DNA of 64,000 bases from Lachnospiraceae bacterium (GTDB lineage: Bacteria; Bacillota; Clostridia; Lachnospirales; Lachnospiraceae). The position numbers were made by a program, and so were the translations under genes. The stretch spans positions 1 through 64,000 of the forward strand of contig BLLU01000249.1 in NCBI GenBank assembly GCA_011959105.1, in the 5' to 3' direction. Shown in pieces: positions 52,012 to 60,501 of this stretch (the first letter of the stretch is position 1; each line of letters opens with the position of its first letter). The notes beneath the pieces were generated by a model, which was given only the letters and a program-made list of their open reading frames with translations, searched no databases and was not told the origin of the DNA.

Positions 52012-52952
52012 GGGTTGCCGTCCAGCAGGGTCTTGGTGTTCCGGGACCGATAATCGCTGGGCGTGCAGTTCTTGTACTGTTTAAACAGTCGGTTAAAGGT
52101 GGAGATGCTGGGAAAACCGGCCTGCAGGGCCACTTCGGTGATGGACAGGTCCGGCCTGGCCAGCAGTTCCTCCGCCACCTTGATACGCCTGTGGCAAAGG
52201 TAGTCGCAGAAAGTAAAGCCCGTGTACTGTTTGAACAGCCGGGAAAAATGGTATTTGCTGAATCCGGTGGATTCGGCGATTTCTTCCAGATTCAGGTCCT
52301 CCATATAGTGATCGTCTATGTATTCCATCAGATTGTTGAACTTCTGAATGTATTCTTTCTGCTTGTACAGCCGCACATTGGGGAACAGGTTGCTGGCATT
52401 GATGTGATTGTAGCCAAATTTGGTAAAAAAGTGCAGCAACAGGGCAAAGATGGTCAGTTCCGCATATTCATTCTTGTTGAAATACTCGTTCCGCATCTGG
52501 ATCAGAAGCCGGTATACGTCCTCATAGATCTGGGGGTAAGTATCTTTGGTCACATACAGCGGCTGGGACAGGATGGATTGGATACCCACAAAACTCTTCA
52601 GCCTGGCGATCATGGAGATGTCAAACATAAAAATGAAACGGCTGCCGCTGTCCGGCGCCAAAAGTTCATGCAATTCCCCCGGCGGGATCACGATGATCTC
52701 CCCGGGCTGTACATGGTAGGTGGTATCGCCGGTCCGCACGTCATAGTAGTTCTCCACCGGCATGATGATTTCCAGGGCGGCATGCCAGTGGGCCTCGAAA
52801 CTGTCTGTCTGGGTGTTGGGCCAGATCCGTATGGTGGTATTGTTATGGAAGGAAACGGTCTCCTGGGAATCCTGGACGTCCCGGATACCGGGAAAATCGT
52901 GGTTGATGCCATAAAAGTCTAAGAAATTACCGTTTATCTCCAAGTCTGCCAT
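52002..52952 (-). CDS. AraC-family transcriptional regulator
   Basis: A 316-residue sugar-operon regulator. The N-terminal cupin domain has HWHAALEIIMPVE and VQPGEIIVIPPGELHE, the usual metal/ligand strand motifs. The C-terminal double helix-turn-helix (about 210-310) has ESTGFSKYHFSRLFKQYTG and LQAGFPSISTFNRLFKQ. The ATG at 52952 is chosen because AAGGAGG lies nine bases upstream; the frame stays open to 53108 without a better start. It is divergent from the giant binding-protein operon, its probable target, and convergent with the GH43 gene. Confidence 0.92.
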   Translation of the reverse strand: MADLEINGNFLDFYGINHDFPGIRDVQDSQETVSFHNNTTIRIWPNTQTDSFEAHWHAALEIIMPVENYYDVRTGDTTYHVQPGEIIVIPPGELHELLAPDSGSRFIFMFDISMIARLKSFVGIQSILSQPLYVTKDTYPQIYEDVYRLLIQMRNEYFNKNEYAELTIFALLLHFFTKFGYNHINASNLFPNVRLYKQKEYIQKFNNLMEYIDDHYMEDLNLEEIAESTGFSKYHFSRLFKQYTGFTFCDYLCHRRIKVAEELLARPDLSITEVALQAGFPSISTFNRLFKQYKNCTPSDYRSRNTKTLLDGNPYS

Positions 52953-53373
52953 TCTCAGCGCCTCCTTATTAATCTTTTGAAATCCGGCTGGTCCGAATTC
53001 CGGCAATGGCCTGAATGTCCTGTATTGTTCATGGATTGTATGCTCTGGTATGCATATATTGCTATTTTCTCTAAAAGTTGCTTTTTTATTTAAACTGCCG
53101 CATGGCATTTCTGTCGGAAATTTGCTGAAAATGCCCGAAAACAGCGGGATTTTCTATATGTATATTTTAGCATCAAAGGCCCCAAAAGTAAATATTGCAC
53201 AATAATTTTTTTGAATTTTCTCAAAAAGTAAGCAATGTGTGAAGAGTAAATAGCAAAATATAGGGAGACAAATTCAGATTCTCTATACTATAATTGTTAG
53301 CATAAAGTGCGAAATCTGCATGATGGTTTTCGTCCTATTTCTTCTATTTTGTTATGTACACAGGGAGGCATGT
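52953..53373 (+). promoter_or_regulatory. divergent intergenic region with promoter for the giant binding-protein operon
   Basis: No gene is supported in these 421 bases. The best promoter reads GAGACA (53265-53270), an 18-base spacer and TATAAT (53289-53294). Upstream, GTAA-rich elements end in GCAA at 53232-53235 and 53253-53256, 21 bp apart, which would suit an AraC-type dimer, but the match around them is loose. GGGAGG just before 53374 is the ribosome binding site. Confidence 0.4.
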
Positions 53374-56322
53374 ATGAATAAGACTGTCAAAAAATTACTC
53401 ATACTCATAGGTGTGGTCGCAGTGTTTGTGGTATTCTGTTTGCTGCTGAACCTGAGAGGGGTAGAGAGCTTTGAGGATAAGTATGCAGGCCATGACCTGA
53501 CTGCTGACGCTGAGGGCGCAGTGCGGGAGGGGACTTATACCCGCTATCTGAACGCCCATGCGGATGCCGCGCGTCCTCAGGCAGAGGTGGCCTTGGATCT
53601 CTTTGCGTATACTGCCGATGGCGGTGTGGAAGTTTATAACGATTATGAAGGAGAGACCAGATCCCTGTTTACAGATACCAAGTCCACGGTGACCTGGGAG
53701 GTAGAGGTGGCCGAGGCTGGATTTTATAATGTGGTATTGGATTATCTGGTACCCGAGTCCAGGGGTGTGGCTGCGGAGCGTGCTCTTTATATCAATGGGG
53801 AACTGCCTTTTGATGATGCCGCCAATATGGAATTTACCCGCATCTGGACCGATGGCGGTGATGTCCGCGTGGACAATCAGGGCAATGAAATCCGTCCCAC
53901 TCAGGTGGAAGTGTTTGAATGGCAGAGCGCCTACTGCGAGGACAGCATGGGCTACATTGCTGATCCCTATATGTTTTATTTGGAGAAAGGAACCAATACC
54001 ATTGGTCTTGAAGCGGTCAACGAACCCATGGTGTTAAAAGGTGTACATATTCTTCCGGTGACAAAGACGGAAACTTATGCGGAGTACAGAGCCAATCAGA
54101 CCGGGAGTCCAGCTTCCGGGTCAGGGCTTACATATATGCAAGTGGTACAGGGTGAGGATTCCACGGTACGTTCCGAATCCTCCTTATATGCAAAGTACGA
54201 CAGGTCCTCACCCTCCACTCAGCCCTACACGGTAATGCATACCGTATTGAATTATGTGGGCGGCGATGCCTGGAGAAGCGCCGGTCAGTGGATTCAGTGG
54301 GACATAGAAGTTCCCGAGGACGGCTACTATAACATCACGGTCAAGGGAAGGCAGAATTACTCCAGAGGCAGCGTATCCAACCGCGCCCTGTACATAGACG
54401 GCAAGATTCCTTTTGAGGAAGCCAAGAGCATTTCTTTTGACTATAAAAATGACTGGGACTGCAAGACCCTGGCAGATGAAGAGGGTAATCCCTACGAGTT
54501 CTATCTGACTGCCGGGACGCACACTCTGCGGCTGGAAGCCACGCTGGGAGAGATGGGGCCCATTATGGAGGAGCTGGAGGACTGCACCTTCCGCCTGAAT
54601 CAGATATACAGGACGATTCTGGTGTATACCGGCGCAACTCCCGACCGATACAGAGATTACCATATTGACACCAATTATCCGGAGGTCATGGAGGCCATGG
54701 ATCTGGAGCGCATGAGGCTCTACAATATTGTAGATCGAGTGGTAGCTTACAGCGGACAGAAAGCGGATAAGATTGCCACCGCCCAGACCATTGCCCAGCA
54801 GCTGGAGAGATTTGTGGAGAAGCCGGGCAAAATCACAACGGAGTTTATTCCTTTTAAAGATAATATAACCGCTCTGGGTACCGCCATATTGAATATGAGT
54901 GAGTCCAAGCTGGATATTGACTACATCGTAGTCAGCGGCACCGAGACCAAGCCTGAGAAAGATACTGCCAATATCTTCCAGAAGATAGCTCATGAGGTAC
55001 GTTCCTTTGTGGCTTCTTTCATCGTGGATTACGATGCGGTGGGTGACGTGTATGAGGAAGGCGGCGATGTGATTAAGGTGTGGGTTCTTACAGGACGTGA
55101 TCAGGGCACCATCCTGAAGTCCATGGTGGACGATACCTTTACTCCTCAAACCGGTATTAAAGTCAATGTTGAGATTGTCGGTGCGGACGCCCTGTTGACA
55201 GCGGTGGTGGCAGGCAGGGGACCTGACGTAGTGCTGTCGGTGGCTGCGGATCAGCCGGTAAATTATGCTTTGCGTAATTCCGTAGAAGATATTACCCAGT
55301 TCTCCGATTATCAGGAGGTGCTGGCTAATTATACTCCCAGTTCCTACACCCAGTACACTCTGGACGGGCATATTTATGCAGTGCCGGAGACCCAGACCTT
55401 CAATGTGCTGTTCTACCGCAAGGATATTTTGGAACAGCTGGAATTGGAAGTGCCCAATACCTGGCAGGAGCTGATTGAGATGCTGCCCACCATTCAGGGC
55501 AACAACATGTCCATCGGTATTCCCAGCGTAGGTGGTTCCAGCGGCAGCGCGGCGGCCACTACACAGATTGCATCCAACGCGGCTGACCTGAGTATGTATT
55601 TCAGTCTGTTGTTCCAGTACGGGGGTGAGCTGTATAACGAGAAGGGAACCAGAACCACGGTAGACGAAGAAGCCGGCGTTGAGGCCATGGCGGATTATGT
55701 TAAGTACTTTAATGATTATGGAATCCCAGTGTTCTTCGACTTTATCAGCCGGTTCCGTTCCGGTGAGATGCCCATCGGCGTAGCCAATTACGCCACTTAC
55801 AACACTCTGATGGTGTCGGCGCCCGAGATCCGGGGCCTGTGGGATTTCACTCTGATTCCCGGCACGGAAAAAGTGGATGAAAACGGAGAGACCTATATTG
55901 ACAGGTCGGATTTTATCTCCGGCAGTGCTACCATGATGATTAAGCAGACCGATGAAAATAATAAACAAAATGCGTGGGAATTCATGAAATGGTGGTCTCA
56001 GGTCGATACCCAGATCCGTTTCGGACGGGAGATCGAGGCTTTGCTGGGGTCCTCCGCGAGATATGCCACAGCCAATATCAATGCTTTCTCCCAGTTGGCC
56101 TGGGGCGCGGATGATATAGAGGTGTTGCTGGAGCAGTGGCAGCAGACCGTGGGCATCCGTGAGGTGCCGGGCGGCTACTACACAGGACGGCATATCACCA
56201 ACGCGATCCGCAGGGTTATCAATAAGAAGGAAGATGCGCGCGAGACCATTATAGATTACGCGATTACGATCAACGAAGAGTTGGCCAAGAAGCGAAAAGA
56301 ATTTGGCTTACCGCTGGAATAA
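53374..56322 (+). CDS. giant sugar-binding protein with two fused beta-sandwich modules
   Basis: A 982-residue extracytoplasmic binding protein. An N-terminal hydrophobic anchor (about 8-27: LLILIGVVAVFVVFCLLLNL) replaces a lipobox. Two related beta-sandwich modules follow, at about 60-240 (VTWEVEVAEAGFYNV, RALYINGELPFDDA) and 290-430 (IQWDIEVPEDGYYNI, RALYIDGKIPFEEA). They align well with each other, so they arose by duplication. After a linker with helical content, the family 1 binding protein occupies about 565-960 (VWVLTGRDQGTI, ADALLTAVVAGRGPDVVLS, YAVPETQTFNVLFYRKD). Sequence style of the modules is CBM-like. It is the first gene of the locus and heads two permeases. The ligand is presumably a large oligosaccharide. 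Confidence 0.88.
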   Translation: MNKTVKKLLILIGVVAVFVVFCLLLNLRGVESFEDKYAGHDLTADAEGAVREGTYTRYLNAHADAARPQAEVALDLFAYTADGGVEVYNDYEGETRSLFTDTKSTVTWEVEVAEAGFYNVVLDYLVPESRGVAAERALYINGELPFDDAANMEFTRIWTDGGDVRVDNQGNEIRPTQVEVFEWQSAYCEDSMGYIADPYMFYLEKGTNTIGLEAVNEPMVLKGVHILPVTKTETYAEYRANQTGSPASGSGLTYMQVVQGEDSTVRSESSLYAKYDRSSPSTQPYTVMHTVLNYVGGDAWRSAGQWIQWDIEVPEDGYYNITVKGRQNYSRGSVSNRALYIDGKIPFEEAKSISFDYKNDWDCKTLADEEGNPYEFYLTAGTHTLRLEATLGEMGPIMEELEDCTFRLNQIYRTILVYTGATPDRYRDYHIDTNYPEVMEAMDLERMRLYNIVDRVVAYSGQKADKIATAQTIAQQLERFVEKPGKITTEFIPFKDNITALGTAILNMSESKLDIDYIVVSGTETKPEKDTANIFQKIAHEVRSFVASFIVDYDAVGDVYEEGGDVIKVWVLTGRDQGTILKSMVDDTFTPQTGIKVNVEIVGADALLTAVVAGRGPDVVLSVAADQPVNYALRNSVEDITQFSDYQEVLANYTPSSYTQYTLDGHIYAVPETQTFNVLFYRKDILEQLELEVPNTWQELIEMLPTIQGNNMSIGIPSVGGSSGSAAATTQIASNAADLSMYFSLLFQYGGELYNEKGTRTTVDEEAGVEAMADYVKYFNDYGIPVFFDFISRFRSGEMPIGVANYATYNTLMVSAPEIRGLWDFTLIPGTEKVDENGETYIDRSDFISGSATMMIKQTDENNKQNAWEFMKWWSQVDTQIRFGREIEALLGSSARYATANINAFSQLAWGADDIEVLLEQWQQTVGIREVPGGYYTGRHITNAIRRVINKKEDARETIIDYAITINEELAKKRKEFGLPLE

Positions 56323-56340
56323 GGAGGGGGAGAAGGTAGG

Positions 56341-57279
56341 ATGAAGGAATATTTACAGAAATATGTCACCCTTCGGAAACACAATTTTAGGGTGGCGGTC
56401 AAAAAGGCAAAGCGGGCAAAAATGTGTTACGCGTTCCTCGCCCCTTATGCGATCCTGTTTACCATATTTTATATATTACCGGTATGCAGTTCCATATTTT
56501 TCAGCTTTACCTACTATAATATTTTGGAATCCCCAAGGTTTATCGGGGTACAGAACTATATCAACCTGATCCTGTCGGATGACATTTTCCTGCAGGGCGT
56601 GAAGAACACATTCATGATTGCGGTGATTACAGGCCCCCTGGGCTACATCATGTCTTTCCTGTTTGCATGGTTGATAAATGAACTGCCCCGATGGATCAGG
56701 ACTATTGCAGTGGTGGTGTTCTATGCGCCTTCCATCGCCGGCAATGTGTTTGTTATCTTCTCTGTGTTGTTCCGCGGCGATGCTTACGGGCAGATAAATT
56801 CACTGCTGATTGACATGGGACTGATTGATGCCCCGATCCTGTGGCTGACCAATCCGGCCTACATGCTGCCCATCTGTATGGTGGTTATTCTGTGGATGAG
56901 TTTGGGAATGGGTTTCCTGTCCTTCGTAGCAGGCCTTCAGGGCGTGGACCGCTCCCAGTATGAAGCGGGCTGTATAGACGGCGTGAAGAACCGCTGGCAG
57001 GAATTGTGGTTTATTACCCTGCCCAACATGAAGCCCATGCTGATGTTCGGTGCGGTTATGGCTATTACCCAATCCTTTGGGGTGTGCGATGTGACCATGG
57101 CCCTCTGTGGCTATCCCAGTACGGACTATGCGGCCCGTACCGTTGTGACCCACCTGTTTGACTATGGTTTTTCCAGATTTGAGATGGGATATGCATCGGC
57201 CATTGCGACCATGCTGTTCCTGGTGATGATGCTGTGTAACAAAGCAATTCAAAGTCTGTTGAGAAGAGTAGGAACCTGA
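56341..57279 (+). CDS. sugar ABC transporter permease (LplB/UgpA type)
   Basis: A 312-residue permease with six predicted helices after a basic N terminus. The EAA loop reads RSQYEAGCIDGVKNRWQELW and LPNMKP. An A-G substitution (EAG rather than EAA) is typical of LplB-like members. GGAGGGGGAGAAGG precedes the ATG. It begins 19 bases after the giant binding-protein gene and almost abuts the next permease. Confidence 0.92.
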   Translation: MKEYLQKYVTLRKHNFRVAVKKAKRAKMCYAFLAPYAILFTIFYILPVCSSIFFSFTYYNILESPRFIGVQNYINLILSDDIFLQGVKNTFMIAVITGPLGYIMSFLFAWLINELPRWIRTIAVVVFYAPSIAGNVFVIFSVLFRGDAYGQINSLLIDMGLIDAPILWLTNPAYMLPICMVVILWMSLGMGFLSFVAGLQGVDRSQYEAGCIDGVKNRWQELWFITLPNMKPMLMFGAVMAITQSFGVCDVTMALCGYPSTDYAARTVVTHLFDYGFSRFEMGYASAIATMLFLVMMLCNKAIQSLLRRVGT

Positions 57280-57280
57280 T

Positions 57281-58183
57281 ATGAGCAAAACGACAAAAGT
57301 AGCGACAACTGTAAAGCAACCGAGAACCAGAATTTTAAAGAGAAGGCAGCCCAACCGTTCAAGGGTAGGAGATTTCTTTGTCTATCTCTTCCTGTTGCTC
57401 ATGGCCGTGGCCATGGTGTTCCCGTTGGTGTATGCGATTGAATCCGCATTAAAGCCGCTGGACGAACTGTTCAAGTTCCCTCCTACCGTCTTTGCGCAGA
57501 ACCCGACGCTGGATAACTTCTCAGACTTGTTCGTGACGATGGGCAAGTCCTGGGTGACATTCTCCAGATACATATTTAATACGACGTTCATCACGGCAGT
57601 AGGAACCTTCGGGCATTTGATCGTTGCGTCCATGGGGGCCTTCGTGTTGGCCAAGTATGAGTTCCCCGGGGGACAGACTTTCTTCAAGATGGTCACGGTG
57701 GCCTTGATGTTCAGCGGCTATGTGACCCAGATCCCCAACTATCTGATTATCAATTCCATGGGGTGGATCGACACCTATTGGGCTATCATCATTCCGGCCT
57801 TTGCGCTGCCCACCGGATTGTTTCTGATGAAACAGTTCATGGAGGGGTTGCCCACCTCACTGATCGAGGCTGCCAAGATTGACGGAGCCAACGAGTGGAG
57901 AGTATTTACCGGTATCGTGATGCCCAATGTTAAGCCCGCCTGGCTGACGCTGATCATTTTTTCCGTGCAGGGCCTTTGGAACAACAGGGCGGCGACTTTC
58001 ATCTACTCCGAGGAGAAAAAGACATTAGTATATGCATTGCAGCAGATCCAGAGCGGCGGTATCGCCAGAACCGGTCAGTCGGCTGCGGTACAGGTCATCG
58101 TGATGGCGGTGCCGATCTGTATCTTCATCCTGTCCGAGAGCCAGATCCTGGAGACAATGGCAAGTTCCGGTTTGAAGGACTAA
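57281..58183 (+). CDS. sugar ABC transporter permease (LplC/UgpE type)
   Basis: A 300-residue permease, partner of the previous one (start codon one base after its stop). Six predicted helices; the EAA loop reads PTSLIEAAKIDGANEWRVFTGIVMPNVKP. A charged N-terminal tail of about 30 residues (RTRILKRRQPNRSR) precedes the first helix. No ATPase gene is nearby. Confidence 0.92.
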   Translation: MSKTTKVATTVKQPRTRILKRRQPNRSRVGDFFVYLFLLLMAVAMVFPLVYAIESALKPLDELFKFPPTVFAQNPTLDNFSDLFVTMGKSWVTFSRYIFNTTFITAVGTFGHLIVASMGAFVLAKYEFPGGQTFFKMVTVALMFSGYVTQIPNYLIINSMGWIDTYWAIIIPAFALPTGLFLMKQFMEGLPTSLIEAAKIDGANEWRVFTGIVMPNVKPAWLTLIIFSVQGLWNNRAATFIYSEEKKTLVYALQQIQSGGIARTGQSAAVQVIVMAVPICIFILSESQILETMASSGLKD

Positions 58184-58240
58184 TCGGGTATAAGCGAAGC
58201 TGCGGCATGCAGGGGAATAGAGATAGGAACGAGGTGGCGT

Positions 58241-59749
58241 ATGAGAAAGATAATAAAGAGAGTCGGTGTTCTGCTGGCCAGCGCGGTGATGCTGTTGGGT
58301 TCCTCCATGACGGTGTGCGCGTCTACTGACGGCGGGCGGTATAGCTACAATTATGATTACTGGGGAGATGTGCAGGGTTCTCCCAATGCCTATGCCGTGA
58401 CCGGTGTGTATACTTCCGTGGATCTGGGGCTGGATAAGAATCTGTCGAACCCCCAGGGACTGTTTGTTCAGGGCAATACTGTCTATATCTGCGATACGGG
58501 CAACAACCGCATTGTGGTGGTGGAACGGGTGGATGCGGAGGGCTTTAAGCTGAAGCAGATTATAGAGGACTTCAAGGGCAATGTGGACGTCAGGACATTT
58601 AACGGTCCCACAGACATTGCCGTATCTGATGAAGGGGATCTGTATATTGCCGATAAGGGCAATGGTCGTATCCTGAAACTGGATAGGGATTTGAACTATC
58701 TGATGCAGTTTGATAAACCCGTTGACAATACCCTGGATCCCGAACTCACTTTCTCCCCCAGCAAGATTGTTATTGACACGGCGGGCCGGGTATATTGTGT
58801 GGCTCAGGGTATCAATAAAGGTCTTATCAAATATGAGAGTGACGGTGTTTTTTCCGGTTTCGTGGGGGCCACCAAAGTTACCTACGATTTTGCGGATTAT
58901 ATCTGGAAGCGTATCGCCACCGAGGAGCAGAAGGCAAAGTTAGAGTCCTTCGTTCCCACAGAGTATGACAATGCCTACATGGATCATGAGGGATTTATCT
59001 ATGCCTGCACCAGTAATGTGAAGGAGGAGGATGTGGATAATGAGACCGCAGATCCTGTGCGGAAGCTGAACCTGATGGGAAATGACATTCTGGTGTGCAA
59101 TGGAGAATGGCCTGTATATGGAGATCTGTACTGGGGTAATAATGCAGGATACGACGGCCCTTCCCGCCTGACGGACGTGACGGTGTTTGATAACGATATC
59201 TATGTAGCATTGGATCGGAACAGAGGACGTCTTTTCGGCTACAATGATCAGGGACGCATGGTATTTGCTTTCGGAGGCCCGGGCAATATGGACGGCTATT
59301 TCCGCTATCCCATTGCCATTGAGCATATGGGTTATGACTTGTTGGTACTGGACAGTTTGGACTGCGCTATTACCCTGTTTACTCCTACGGAATTTGGCAG
59401 TCTGGTCTACCAGGCCATCGATCTGTTTGACAGCGGTCTGTACGAGGAATCCGGAGAGACCTGGCAGAAGGTTATGGATATCAACGGCAACTATGACTTG
59501 GCGTATATCGGCATCGGCCGTTCTCTGCTGCGGCAGGAACGCTACCATGAGGCTATGGAGTATTTTGAACTGAAATACGATGATGAAAATTATTCCAAAG
59601 CCTACAAGCAATACCGCAAGGAGTGGGTGGAAGAACATATAGTGATCATCTTCATCGTGGTGTTCGCGGTGCTGGTCATTCCTCTGACCATAGGCAAGGT
59701 CAGGAACATCAAGCACGAGATAGATACTGCTGATATCTTTAAAATGTAG
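58241..59749 (+). CDS. secreted NHL-propeller and TPR protein with a C-terminal membrane anchor
   Basis: A 502-residue protein. A signal peptide (about 1-28, ending VCAS) is followed by six or so NHL-like blades (about 60-400: NPQGLFVQGNTVYICDTGNNRIVVV, GPTDIAVSDEGDLYIADKGNGRILKL, SPSKIVIDTAGRVYCVAQG). A short TPR-like helical stretch (about 405-465) contains AYIGIGRSLLRQERYHEAMEYF, and one TM helix (about 470-490: IVIIFIVVFAVLVIPLTIG) faces the cytoplasm. It lies between the permeases and the Yip1-like gene. It may be a surface scaffold or sensor for the transporter; function unknown. Confidence 0.82.
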   Translation: MRKIIKRVGVLLASAVMLLGSSMTVCASTDGGRYSYNYDYWGDVQGSPNAYAVTGVYTSVDLGLDKNLSNPQGLFVQGNTVYICDTGNNRIVVVERVDAEGFKLKQIIEDFKGNVDVRTFNGPTDIAVSDEGDLYIADKGNGRILKLDRDLNYLMQFDKPVDNTLDPELTFSPSKIVIDTAGRVYCVAQGINKGLIKYESDGVFSGFVGATKVTYDFADYIWKRIATEEQKAKLESFVPTEYDNAYMDHEGFIYACTSNVKEEDVDNETADPVRKLNLMGNDILVCNGEWPVYGDLYWGNNAGYDGPSRLTDVTVFDNDIYVALDRNRGRLFGYNDQGRMVFAFGGPGNMDGYFRYPIAIEHMGYDLLVLDSLDCAITLFTPTEFGSLVYQAIDLFDSGLYEESGETWQKVMDINGNYDLAYIGIGRSLLRQERYHEAMEYFELKYDDENYSKAYKQYRKEWVEEHIVIIFIVVFAVLVIPLTIGKVRNIKHEIDTADIFKM

Positions 59750-59761
59750 ACGGAGGCCGTT

Positions 59762-60418
59762 ATGATAGCTTCATTGAAAAAGAAAGAAACTTTTGCGCAT
59801 TATCTTGCAACTTTAAAGTTTGCCCTGTACTGCATCACCCATCCTCTGGATGGTTTCTGGGATCTCACCCATGAGAAGAGAGGGTCCTATGCGGCTGCGA
59901 ATACAATTCTGGCGCTCACCCTGCTCCTTCGGGTGATGAAGCTGCGGTACACCAGTTTTATTTTTCTGACGGTATACTGGGAGAATTTGAATATCTTCCT
60001 GTATCTGGCCAGTGTGCTCTTTCCCCTGGCGCTCTGGGTGGTGGGAAACTGGGCGCTGACCACGCTGTTTGACGGCAAGGGCAGGTTGGGACAGGTATAT
60101 ATGGCTTCCTGTTATGCCCTGACTCCTTATCCGCTGATTCAGTTTCCGCTGATGATATTCAGCAATTTTGTGACAGTGGATGAGGCGGAGTTCTACATGG
60201 TGATCAGCGGCCTTTCGCTGGTTTGGGCTATGGCGTTGATTTTTGCGGCTATGATGCAGATCCATGAGTACTCCCTGGGCAAAAATTTCCTGTTTACCAT
60301 TGCGTCTCTGTTCGCGATGCTGGTGATGGTATTTATCCTGCTGCTGTTTTTCAGCATGATCTCGCAGGGCGTCTCATATTTCATTTCCCTTGGAAGGGAG
60401 ATCATGTTCCGATTGTGA
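59762..60418 (+). CDS. Yip1-domain membrane protein
   Basis: A 218-residue integral membrane protein of the Yip1 type, with five predicted helices (from about residue 40). Typical pieces are ALYCITHPLDGFWDLTHEKRGS at the N terminus, LGQVYMASCYALTPYPLIQFP in the middle and IHEYSLGKNFLFTIASLFAMLVM near the end. The function of bacterial members is unknown. Its gene follows the NHL/TPR gene by 12 bases and precedes the DUF5696-like gene, an arrangement I recall recurring in Firmicute sugar loci. Confidence 0.82.
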   Translation: MIASLKKKETFAHYLATLKFALYCITHPLDGFWDLTHEKRGSYAAANTILALTLLLRVMKLRYTSFIFLTVYWENLNIFLYLASVLFPLALWVVGNWALTTLFDGKGRLGQVYMASCYALTPYPLIQFPLMIFSNFVTVDEAEFYMVISGLSLVWAMALIFAAMMQIHEYSLGKNFLFTIASLFAMLVMVFILLLFFSMISQGVSYFISLGREIMFRL

Positions 60419-60427
60419 CGAAAGGCC

Positions 60428-60445
60428 GGCGGCAATCCTGCCGCC
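60428..60445 (+). other. intercistronic hairpin
   Basis: GGCGGCA (60428-60434) and TGCCGCC (60439-60445) form a 7-bp GC-rich stem with a four-base loop between the Yip1-like and DUF5696-like genes. No T-run follows, so it is more likely an mRNA stability or processing element than a terminator. Confidence 0.4.
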
Positions 60446-60501
60446 AGAAGCAGATAGAGGATATGTGCTTACTTTGATGGGCAGATGGGAGAAATCAAAC
60501 C

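Noticed and set aside
54208..56193. Open frame of 661 codons on the minus strand opposite the giant binding protein
   Set aside because: Antisense shadow of a gene with clear binding-protein and sandwich motifs.
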